Shown: piece by piece, positions 42,947 to 52,920 of the stretch
Numbering within the stretch: the stretch's first letter is position 1
Layout: the number at the start of each line of letters is the position of its first letter
Assembly: GCA_025526915.1 (NCBI GenBank)
Contig: JAHLKH010000122.1
Span: forward strand, 19,512 to 83,511
DNA length: 64,000 nt
Direction: 5' to 3'
DNA from: Entophlyctis helioformis
Taxonomy: Eukaryota > Chytridiomycota > Chytridiomycetes > Chytridiales > Chytriomycetaceae
Position numbers and translations under genes: made by a program
Notes under the pieces: model-generated
Told to the model about the DNA's origin: nothing
The model's database searches: none
What the model saw: only the letters and a program-made list of their open reading frames with translations

Positions 42947-43007
42947 GTGGAACAATAGTCGGCTGTTTTGCTTAGATTTTGGCCGTTTTGCTTTGCTTTG
43001 TTTCGCA

Positions 43008-43605
43008 ATGATCGAGGTTCGACGGTGCAGTCGTTGGATGCGGACCTGGGCTGGCTGAACTGGGCTGACTGGGCTGACTGGGCTGGCCGACTGGCTGACT
43101 GGCTGGTGCAGGTCATTTGCAACGACCGTCTTGGCAAGAAGGTGCGGGTCAAGTGCAAGTACGTGCAGATGGGCATGGACATGTGCTGGCTGGCTGGCTG
43201 GCTCATGGGCAAGCTGACTTGGTGGTGCGATGACGACAGCGAGGACGACACCATCGGCGTGCTCAAGCTGCTGGTGGCGGCGCAGACGGGCACCAAGGCC
43301 GAGAAGATTGTGCTCAAGAAGTGGTACACGATCTACAAGGACCACATCACGCTGCAGGACTGTGGGTGCTGCCTGCTGGTTGCTGGTTGCTCGTTGCTGC
43401 TGGTTGTTGCTACTGCTGGCTGCTCACATACCAGCCTGCCCTTGCCCCCTTGGCCCACGACAGACGAGATCCACGACGGCATGAGCCTGGAAATGTGCGT
43501 TGCCGTGCTGCCCGTGCTCCACCGCCCTGCACCGCCCTGCAATGCCCTGCAATGCCCTGCACTCACCTCACCGCCATCTGCCCCCCTCACAGGTACTACC
43601 AATAG
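43008..43605 (+). CDS. HUB1: HUB1/UBL5 ubiquitin-like splicing modulator
   Basis: Five tiny exons, 43008-43016 (9 nt), 43112-43158, 43240-43361, 43464-43494 and 43593-43605 (13 nt), add up to 222 nt and exactly 73 residues, the family length. The protein reads [58 protein letters not shown] and ends MYYQ; the double-Tyr terminus replaces the Gly-Gly of ubiquitin. HUB1 is not conjugated. It binds Snu66 in the tri-snRNP and promotes use of non-canonical 5' splice sites. An AATAAA lies 21-26 nt after the stop. Four introns in a 73-codon gene is extreme. Confidence 0.95.
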
Positions 43606-43625
43606 CCAACTGAGCCATTCGACCT

Positions 43626-43631
43626 AATAAA
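43626..43631 (+). terminator. Poly(A) signal AATAAA of HUB1
   Basis: This perfect AATAAA hexamer begins 21 nt after the HUB1 stop codon. It overlaps the last two bases of a TCGACCTAA 9-mer that recurs at 52718-52726. Confidence 0.6.
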
Positions 43632-43642
43632 CATTCAACGCC

Positions 43643-43656
43643 GTTGCACGTGCAAC
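43643..43656. repeat. 14-bp perfect palindrome with central CACGTG
   Basis: GTTGCACGTGCAAC is its own reverse complement. It lies 12 bp after the HUB1 poly(A) signal and 13 bp before a block of three 28-bp repeats. It could be a bHLH (E-box) site or part of an element end. Confidence 0.8.
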
Positions 43657-43669
43657 AACAGCCAGTTTC

Positions 43670-43753
43670 TGGTAGAATCGCTGTGATTGGTCGATCTTGG
43701 TGGAATCGCTGTGATTGGTCAATCCTGGTGGAATCGCTGTGATTGGTTGATCT
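43670..43753. repeat. Three tandem 28-bp repeats containing inverted CCAAT boxes
   Basis: Units 43670-43697, 43698-43725 and 43726-43753 share the core GAATCGCTGTGATTGGT and differ at two to four positions. Each contains ATTGG, the reverse of CCAAT. They mark the left side of the FEN-Fanzor block and end about 1.4 kb before its proposed start. Confidence 0.9.
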
Positions 43754-45157
43754 AGAGAGCCCTTGCAAGGTGCTGACACTGCGCGATGCGAGCACAGCAG
43801 CAACGCGCCATGCCAGATCCAGACGCTGCTGCACTTGCCGCCCAACTGCACACAAGCAACAACGAGCCAAACGACAACGACGACAGCAACGCAGGCGACA
43901 GCACGGATATGGGACAGCACTCGCTTGCTGGGCGAGTCCTTCTGGGGAGACTGCGAGGCTCACTGCTCAAGGTGGCATGCAGCAGGCCATCCAGCAGGCA
44001 TCCAGCAGAGCAGCGTGGTCGTGGCCGTCTGAGAGGCGTGCACAACAAGGGGGCGGACAGAAGGCAGGCTGCAGACAGGCAAGCAGGTGCGTTGACTCGC
44101 TGTCTGTCCAGGCATGCTCCATTGCCCATCGACGACGACGGCACAGCAGTCTGACGGCCGTGTCTGCGTGGTCTTGGCACTGACTGCGTGCATGTCTGAT
44201 GGCTCCAAACAGCAAGGGACGTTGGCAAGACGGCCGTGAACAGGGCGATCTGGTTGTTGTTCAAGAGGACAGCGAGAGCGTTGGCATCGCAGGGCCGAGC
44301 TGCCTGGTGCTTTCCGACTGCGACATGGGATGCAGCAGCAACGATGAGCAGCCACTGAGACGTGCTCAATGGATCGATCCTTGGAGTTGGCTGCAGGAAC
44401 TGCTTGCTGGACAGCTGGATTGGCATGCCGACTTGGACGCCAAACTCGGCAGTGGCAGCACACTCGACGAGCAGCACACTCGACGACACTGATCCAGACG
44501 AGATTGGTGAGGAGGACGCGAGTGCTGGCAGGCGTGTCTGGCCACATTGCACTTGGTGTGATGGCATCTTGGATGCGATCCACTGAGCAGCAACTGGAGT
44601 GGCCAGACAGACCAAGCACTCTCCATTCATTCAACAACCACAACGACGATGATGATGGCGATGGTCCTGACTATCCAAGTCTTGCATGCACTGTGTTTGT
44701 TGACAAGGACGATCCAGAGCAGAGGGGCGTTGCAGGCAGTGCGCCAACGACCAACCTGTCCATGGACCAGCTGGCCAGTCAGGCAACACCAACTGCATCG
44801 CACTGGGTCACAGGACGATTGTTGGATGCAATGGGACATTGACTGAGAAGATGCTACTCGGAGAGACGCTCGCTGCAATGCAGCTCATGACACGCAGAGT
44901 GATGCTGCACGGTGCATGTCAAGCTGCGCACTGGGTGGCATCACATCAATGACTGTGCCAGCAACACACGACCGCATCTTGAACGCCTGGCTGTTGGCTG
45001 TGCTCGCTGCTCCCTCTATGGCTGTTGGACAGTGGGCGGCAAGTGCCAGACTGCCCGCTCTCTATCCACTCGCTCTCTGTCTGTGTCGGCAATGAAAGTT
45101 CAACTCCGCCAGACGCTCCAATTCTTTTCTCGTAAACGCAGATACAGACGCAGCAGC
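43754..45157. other. Upstream region of the FEN-Fanzor gene, no confident gene
   Basis: This 1.4-kb stretch has short open frames on the plus strand (43786-44154, 44199-44492, 44369-44842). None has a recognisable domain. Their composition is similar to the downstream gene, so one or more could be a 5' exon. The 44369-44842 frame ends in an acidic stretch that looks protein-like. I could not link any of them by phase-consistent splicing. Confidence 0.35.
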
Positions 45158-48100
45158 ATGACAGTCGCCGGCTTGTTGAGGGTGCTCAAGCTAGGCAGGG
45201 CTGTATGTGTCTACAGTGCTGCCTGGACCCTGTGCCAGGTCTTGCAGGCTATGCTGCAACAGCTGCTGCCACAACAGCCGCCACTGCAACAGCCGCCGCC
45301 GCAACAGCCGCCGCCGCAACAGCAGACTGCAACAGCCACAACAGCAACAGCCGCAACAACAACAGCCGCAACCACCCACTTCAGCGGGATGCTGCACGTT
45401 GACGTGCTAAGCATCTTCTTCTCGCAGCTAGTCGCCACAGCTGCCATCAGCATGCCCGACTCCATTGACAGCTGGAAGGACATCGTCCAGCCAGCTTTTC
45501 AGCTGTTCATGGCGTCAGTCGGCGACGGCCACACCATCAAATTCCATGTGGATGGTCGCCGCAGAGACGCGGGAATCAAGATTGTGCACTACAGCCACGC
45601 TCACAATATGCTGCATGTGGCGGTCAAGGTCCTGCGGTATGCGTTCCGCCGCCAAGAATGCAAGCAGACGGGATCACTTTCAAAGTAAGTTTGCTACTCT
45701 CTACTGTGTGGCTGCCATGCTGACTATCTTCTGCTGCTTGCCATCAGGGACGAGATGTATGCCCTCAACAGGTTCTACACGTTGACGCAGACAGACAAAC
45801 AGCACATTGCTGCGGCCCTCAGTGAGCTGGCTGGCAAAAAGAAGGGATGCACAGTCTGCTGGTGTGATTATGAAGCAGACTGTTGCATCGCCCGCCATGT
45901 TCGCGAGCCAAGGTAACATTGCCTTGGATCATTCTACTGTGACTGATGGCTCACAGTCTGTATTCTGTGACAGTGCCAAGCCGATCATAGTCATTGCCAA
46001 TGACTCTGATCTGGTGGCACATTGTGCTGGGCACTGCGGTGTTGTTTTGACACACCTGCAGCATGGGCGGGTTGGTGTAGCACTGGGCCTCCAGGCGGAC
46101 TTGCCAACTGGTCTCGGGGCAGTGAGTATGCACGCAGGGGAACGGCGGGCAGACGACTGCAAGAACGGGGGAAACCAGAGCGGCCGGTGCGGCCCGACAA
46201 TGTCTGTCCGGTCACGTGGATCACGTGGATCACGTGGATCACGTGGATCACGTGGATCACGTGACCGCGACCGAGCATCCGTTACAGTTGGGCAGATTCG
46301 CTCATACAACCATGGTGGGCTTGCCACCATGGCATCTGCCTTGGGTGTGCGGGATTTTCGCGGTGCATGCCTGGCTGTGGCTGTGCTTTCTCATACAGAC
46401 TTTTTTGGCCGCAATGACCATGGTGAGTTGCCGCGCCTGTTTTGTAGTATCTGCCATCACTCACATGCCATTCTTTGTCTACATGTGCGATTCTGCTTGC
46501 ATTCCCTGCCAGGAATCGCCGCCGCGGTCAAGTTTGTCAATGCGCGGTTTGATGCCAAGGTCGAAGAGCTCAACATCAAGGCGGCTGACCTCTGCGCGAT
46601 CCTCGAGACTCCTAATGAGGCCAAGGCGTTCATGGACACCATCAAGGACGCGTACATCGAGGAGCTGGTCAAGAATGGTGATGAGAGCCTTGTCCAGGCA
46701 TTCAAGAACGCATTTGAAGTCTTTGTCAACCGGAATGATGTTGGGGCCTCTGCTGGTGCAATCACAGCGGCGATCGTCGCGAGGTATGTTTATTCTTGAA
46801 GGATGTCATGGACATGATGGCATTGACACGATTGAATGCCTTGCACAGATCTGAGCCTCAAGCAGACCACACCAACCACATGGATGTCAACACGACTCCA
46901 TCTGTTGGAATGAAGTATGAATGCATGGAATCTGTGGCGTTTCTGGCAAAACTGACACTGAGTTTCTGTTTCTGATGCTGCGATCTCATTATTGTGCAGG
47001 TGCTTGACGGATGGATGCTGCTTGAGCCATACTGCACAGCAGCAGCAGCAGCAGCAGCAGGCTGAGAACGGTGTCCAGCTTGTCCACTTGACGCGTAGCA
47101 GGGTTGAGCAGCTTGTCAGCAGCACTGTTGGCAGCAGGCGGTTGGATGCTGCCTTCATTGAGGTGAAGGGTTGCCATGTGGCACTCGACACCATCATCAG
47201 GTGCACAGTCAACCGCCTTGCGAGCAGCTACGATGCTGTCACGCGTCGCGACATCCTGGCAGCCATCTGCAAGGCAGCAAGTGCCCAGCTGCTGCAGATT
47301 GCCAGCGAGCAGTTTCTTGGAGCAGATGGCATTTTTAAGCTCCTCCCAGCAGATGAGCCAATCTATCGCGCATTGGTATGTTTGCATGGCTTGAATGCAT
47401 GCTGTTGCTCTTGCACCATGCGCATTTACTGATTTTGAATGCGGCTGACTTGATCCATTGCTTCTGGACAGAACGCAGCAATGAGAATGCAGACGCAGCT
47501 CGACAAGATTGCCAATCCGCCATGCGCATCCCACCGGCATACATCCACTCCCAGTAGGTGTTGATTGCATTGAAATGATTCAACAGCATCCACTCACAGA
47601 TCCATTTGTGTTGAATGCATAGTACTGGACACAGAGACGCAGAAAGTCGAGTACCACGGCAGGATGACCACGCGAGTTGCACCGCGATCCACTGTCGCTG
47701 CTATCCACGACAAGGCCTCAGCCTGGCTGTATTTCCTGGAGCACCCCATAGGTCCACATCCAGAAAACGCCAAACCGCCGACACTCATCAATCAGCGCCA
47801 AAAGGCCGTCGCTCTGCTGCAGTCCATCATTGAGCAAAGTGCAGTGCGTCTCGACTTCCACTGACTGCATGTGCATGGAATGATTTGGCGCGATTGCTCA
47901 CCATCCCACTCCACAGGTTGGTCCTCCTCCACCGCCGCCCAAGCCACCACGGTTGTCCAACAACATCTTCGCAGCACTGGCATGCTCCAAGACCTTTCCC
48001 ATTGGCGATCTTGCCGACACTGAGACGACGGTGAGTTTGGTGCACCATTGGCGATCGTGGCTGTGTTTGGTGCACATGAAATGGACGCCTGATGCTGCAT

Positions 48101-51100
48101 CCAACCGTCACAGGCGCCATTCCAATTCACGGCAGCCAAGCGGGCTGCGCACACAAAGGAGCATGCCAAGAAAAAAGAGAAGGCCACACTACAGGAGATC
48201 ATCAGAGAGAACAAGAAGAAGTCAGGCCTGCGTGCTCGCAAGGCTGGAACTGTTGGCAAGAAGAAGGCGTACGCGACATATGGCATGTCATGTGCCTTGA
48301 ATGTGCTTGCTGACACGTGTGTCATGCCACAGATGGGTTGCTGGCAGTCGAGTGGCAACTCGTCAGAAGCTTGCAAAGCTCGGCCGCATGATTGCGATGC
48401 CAGTCATGACACTTGCCGCGGCCACCCATCCCAAAGGACAGCCAAGACCTAAAGGCAATGCACACAGCCGCCCTGAGCAGATTGTCAAAATGGCGGTATG
48501 GGGTTTGATCGGCATGCTGCTCTGTTTGCTTGGCTTTGTGGATGCTGACTTGTGTGGTATGCAGGAGATGCAGTCATGCGATCTCGCAAACACCAAGTTT
48601 TTTGGGCCCCAAACCAAGACACCACTCGCCGAACAGACACCCAGTTCAATCAGCCACAACACCACCCTCACAGTCTACTATTTCACGGCCGGCTTGTGGC
48701 GTGCTGCCCTTGCCTTGATCGGCGCCATGGTCGCGGATCTGGTCAAGCTGGAATGCAGACGCGCCTCTGCCTCTGGAGTACTGTGTCCTGGAGGCAACCA
48801 AGGCAAGATGACGCAGTATTACTATGTCAACCCCGAGGACTTTGATGAGGACGAGAGCGCGACGCTCTTGTCAGGTGGATGCGTTCACAAGCAGGGCATC
48901 ATTGTTTGGCACATGTACGGCACCGGCCCGCACAGCAGCGACACAAAGATCCCTCGCTATGGCAGCTTGGTGACTCTCGACAGTGACACGGCTCTCAAGA
49001 TCTGCGCCTTTGATACTGCCAAGATTGCCAAGCAACCCAACATGCATGGCGACCTCGACGATCAGGACGAGCAGAACGAGCAGGACGAGCAGGATGAGCA
49101 GGATGAACACGACGAGCAGGACGAGCACGATGAGCACAAGCTGCCTGTGCAGCCTGACGACCCATGCATCCAGGACGACCATGATGTGCACAATCAGCCA
49201 ACAGCAGCCAGCAGCACCGGCGCTTCATCTTCAGCCGTCCAACCGCCACCACCACCACCAGCAGCAGCAGTTCCATCAGCAAATGAGCTGCTTACGGCCC
49301 TCACCAGCAGTATATCAGGTGGAGGCGGTGCTGTGGACATGCTGCTGCGCCATCTTGGCTATGTCCTGGCGGACAGCATGATGGTGCAGCCGCAAGCACC
49401 AAGCATGTCATCCACTCCTGGATCGTAACAGTCATGCAAATGACGATCCATCGCACCTGGACGCGGAGGGTGCTGCAAACCAACGCAGCCAAGCTGCAGG
49501 ATGACACGGTACGGATGGACATGATGCAGACGTGCACAATGCTGATGGACATGTCACTGATTGATGCAATGCAGCAGGCGGCCACGGCACACAGCGACAC
49601 GTTCCAGAAAGACGCGCGGCAAGCAGCCATGATGGACATGGCACAGATGGACACGATGCGAGCAGCCATGATGGATGCCGACATGATGGACGCGACGCAG
49701 CAGACGGTGACAATCCAGGCCGACGCGATCCTGTCAGCCGTGGTGCAGGCAGATGCAGAGCTGTCGGCCTTGATGCACACAAGTGCGCAGACGGCAGACG
49801 CTGTGCACGCGGGCACTATGGAGGCTGTCTTGCCCTACAGGCTTGATGGCAGCCTTTGCGCGAATGCAAGGCATGACATTTACAGCAATCTGGCCAGGGA
49901 TGTGTGTGGCATGCTTGCGCGGCACTACATCTCTAGCCAGTCTGAGCTGGCCGTCACTGCAGCCCTCAAGCTGATGCCCAGTGCATCCATTGAGGACGTG
50001 AGAGTGTGGATTGCGGCACTTTTCAAGACCGCCAAGGCTGCCAAGGCCGCCAAGGCTGCTGCTGCCAAGGCTGCCAAGGACGCTACACCACCGGCGATTG
50101 AGGACGCCACACCGCTGGCCACTTTGGACACTGCTCCTCCCACCTCAAGTCTCAAGCGGGGCCGGTCCACCTCTTCGTCAGCCAACAAGGGCGGCAGGCC
50201 CAAGAAGCGACGGGGCAGGAAGGCAGCCACCACCAAGGACGCGGCATCCAGCTCTTCCTCGGCCACTGAGGACAGCGGTATTGATACAGTCCCGCAAGAG
50301 CTGCACGAGCTCAAGACGCTTGTGCCTGATGTGTCTCGGTCAGAGATCGTGATCTTTTACGAGCTGTCCAAGCTTGCTGGCACAACAAACAAGCTGTGCC
50401 CGCAAGCAGCCAGCCGCGATCCCTTCATCCTCATCACCGAGACAACGCTCTTTTGGGCGGTGATGGGGAGTAGTGATGATCGCATCCGTGGCGAGCAAAG
50501 TGCTGCTTTGGCATACTTGCGACTGCAGCTCCTTGCTGTACTCAGTAGGTCGCACTTGTTTATGCCATGTCTACATGATATGATGCTAACACTCCACTTT
50601 TATCCAAGACTACCAAAAAGCCAGCTTGGGCCTCGCATCATCCAACAGGACGATCAAGAAGGCGTTCAGCAATAGCAAGGAGCTCTGTATCCTCAACATA
50701 CTCCTTCCCGGCCTCCGCCCCAAGAAAGGCCGCTATCAGACGCCAGACGAGGCCGACAAGGAGGTGTTTGAGCAGGTCCAAGCAAATGACGCAGTCATTG
50801 CTGATGCGATGCAACTGGCTGAGCACGAGGGTCTGGTTGGCAAGGAGCGCCAGGAGTTTATAGACGCCGTGATCGATGGTCTTCCTCCTGCAATTCCAAG
50901 CAAACCGACCGCGGTGGGCAGCTTCCGGACGGACGGATACAGCATCTTTCAGCTGGCGCTGACTTATCGCACAGACCGTCCAGAGTCGCCACGCAGTATG
51001 TGGCGTGCTTGAATGCTTTGGTGCACACATTGGTTCTGACTGCCGCCTTGATCTGCATGCTCCAACATGGCATCTTTAGGCGAGCAGCCCAGCCTTGCTG

Positions 51101-52701
51101 ATGGCATGCCTGATGATGATGATTGACGATGACGATGATGGAGGCATGATGGGCATGATGGGCATGATCAATTGGATGGCGAATGTGAGTTGCTGTGCCA
51201 ATCCAGACGCACACTTGTTGTCCACACCGACTGACATGCCATCCACAGCTGCCGATCCTGCCGACCTGTCAGCCGCCAAGCCATACACGCCCAATCCTGT
51301 AAGCCACTTGCATGCCAACCTCGCACTTTGGTGCACATGCATTGCACATTCCTCACTCATGTCATGGCATGACAGGGCAAGCTCAGCTTCTACGCCTCGC
51401 AGCGACTGCGCGACATCATCAAAGCCAACAACCTGTTCACCAACAAGGGCTACCGGTTTGTGCGTATTGTCGGCATTGATTGGGGCGAGCGGTACATGTA
51501 TGGCGCGTCCAGCATGCTGGTCGATCTGGCAACCTTCACCTATACCCTCGAGTCCAACTACGTGCTCTCCTCTGGCATGGCACAAGCCGAGCACAGCCTT
51601 CAGCGGTGGTATGCATGCAATGACTCTGCCACGCGCACTCTTGACCAGATCAACTCACAGTGCCTGCCTCCTGTGCCAGGCTCAACAATCGATATGCTAA
51701 GGCAACCGACGTCCACGAGGTTATTGCATTCAAGACAGCAAAGCATGCCGATCCAAACGTCAAGCCTGGCGAGAGAGCCTTTTGGGATCTGCGCTGCCAT
51801 GCGTACTGCACGCCATTCCTGAATGCACGGGTACGTTTTCCCTGTTTCTGGGATGCCCATTGCCATGACCGCCATGCTACTTGATCGCCTGCTGATTGCA
51901 CTGGATGGCATGGCATGACATGGCATTCCACAGAAGGTCCAAGGCCAAGCGGTTCACCATGCGTAGCAACAGCATGTCTGATCGCGGAAACGCTCTTGAG
52001 GGCATCATGAAGCTGGCAGGCTCGACCACTGGCAAGCGCGCATCAGCTGCATCTCAAGGCCGCTGTGACAAGCCAACAGAGAAAGGACATTCCCGTTGTG
52101 TGGGCATTTGGCATTGACTTTACAGGCCAAGGTGGCCGGCACGCTTGTGTTTGAGAAGTTTCTCATCAGGCATCTGCGGTCGTCTGGATATGCCTATGTG
52201 CGTCTGATGCCATGCTATCCATCCATCCATCCATCTGTGCACCAACTGACACACACACACACACACACACAGATCTACCGCTGCAACGAGAACCTGACCA
52301 GCCAGATGTGCCCGCAGTGCAAGCAGCGGATCCCATACGAGAACCGCACCAACCTGCGACGCTACGAGTGCATACCATGCACGACCGTCTACCACCGAGA
52401 CGTGCTTGGAGCCACCAACATCGGGATGGTCGCACTGTGGCATCTGCTCTATGGACAACGGCCGCTCTACTTGACGCACACGCCACCTGACAGCAATCCA
52501 GCCACGCAAGTACCTTGCAGACATCAGGCAACTCATCATGACATCCAGTGGCGTGCACAACATCACATCATGCTGCTCGCGACACCGCCTGATCAGCCTG
52601 TCGTCCAGCAGCCTCCGTCACCCGATCTGCTTCCCTTCAAGTCGCATGTGGCCTCATGGGATCAGATCATGCTGCCATGTCTGCCAACAACAACACTTTG
52701 A
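45158..52701 (+). CDS. FEN1/EXO1-like nuclease fused to a Fanzor (TnpB-like) RuvC nuclease
   Basis: Best model, about 1,864 aa: exons 45158-45684, 45748-45912, 45974-46121, 46296-46422, 46513-46783, 46849-46914, 47000-47375, 47472-47553, 47623-47843, 47917-48030, 48114-48268, 48333-48495, 48565-49309, 49432-50544, 50609-50995, 51249-51298, 51376-51608, 51680-51830, 52126-52197, 52273-52701. N-part: MTVAGLLRVLK, LHVDVLSIFF (D), IKFHVDGRR (D), CDYEADCCIARH (E, D), IIVIANDSDLVAHC (D, D), LAVAVLSHTDFF (D), then GIAAAVKFVNARF; this is the XPG-N / XPG-I / helix-turn-helix order with every metal-binding acid kept. Middle: DEQ-rich acidic tract and GGRPKKRRGRK (AT-hook-like NLS). C-part: VRIVGIDWGERYMYG (RuvC-I), CNENLTSQMCPQCKQR, RYECIPC zinc ribbon, and HRDVLGATNIG (RuvC-III). 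Joining by intron 49310-49431 is inferred. The frame around 51831-52126 is unresolved. Confidence 0.65.
46211..46264. repeat. Six CACGTG E-boxes at 9-bp spacing inside an intron
   Basis: A nine-base unit (ATCACGTGG) is tandemly repeated so that CACGTG recurs six times with exact 9-bp period, within intron 46122-46295 of the FEN-Fanzor gene. The motif is palindromic. The array could be a bHLH binding cluster or just a microsatellite. Confidence 0.9.
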
Positions 52702-52754
52702 ATCGGGGACCTCCCGATCGACCTAACGGGTCACTTCAATAGAAGGTGAGACCC
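52702..52754 (+). ncRNA. Two hairpins right after the Fanzor stop, candidate omega-RNA / right end
   Basis: Hairpin 1 (52702-52718) has a 6-bp stem, ATCGGG/CCCGAT, with loop GACCT, starting at the base after TGA. Hairpin 2 (52728-52754) pairs GGGTC with GACCC, AC with GT and TTC with GAA around an AATA loop with small bulges. TnpB and characterised Fanzors take their guide RNA from the 3' end of the ORF and its flank, so the position fits. There is no direct evidence of transcription. Confidence 0.4.
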
Positions 52755-52920
52755 TTGTTGGATGTGCCTCGCCCGCCTGTCGTCGCATGCTCGTTGCTGA
52801 CTCGAACCTTCATCGTGTGATGTGCTTGCTTGCATCCGTCGCCTCTTGGGTCGAATTTAACTCCAAAACGCTTGGTAATTGTATGAATATCGGGCCCACA
52901 CGACGTCCAAAAGCCGTCGA

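Noticed and set aside
45205..45410. Poly-Gln/Pro/Thr open frames in alternative frames
   Set aside because: Low-complexity CAG/CCG/ACA repeats stay open in all frames; only the frame continuous with HVDVLSIFF is kept.
48496..48564. Coding read-through of a hydrophobic 23-residue segment in the FEN-Fanzor gene
   Set aside because: It is 69 nt, open and in frame, so it could be a TM helix, but it has good GT and AG ends and the typical intron length; treated as intron.
51093..51184. Extra exon with Met/Asp-rich peptide in the Fanzor part
   Set aside because: It fits the incoming phase but leaves in phase 0, while the next secure exon (51249) needs phase 1; direct splicing 50995-51249 works.
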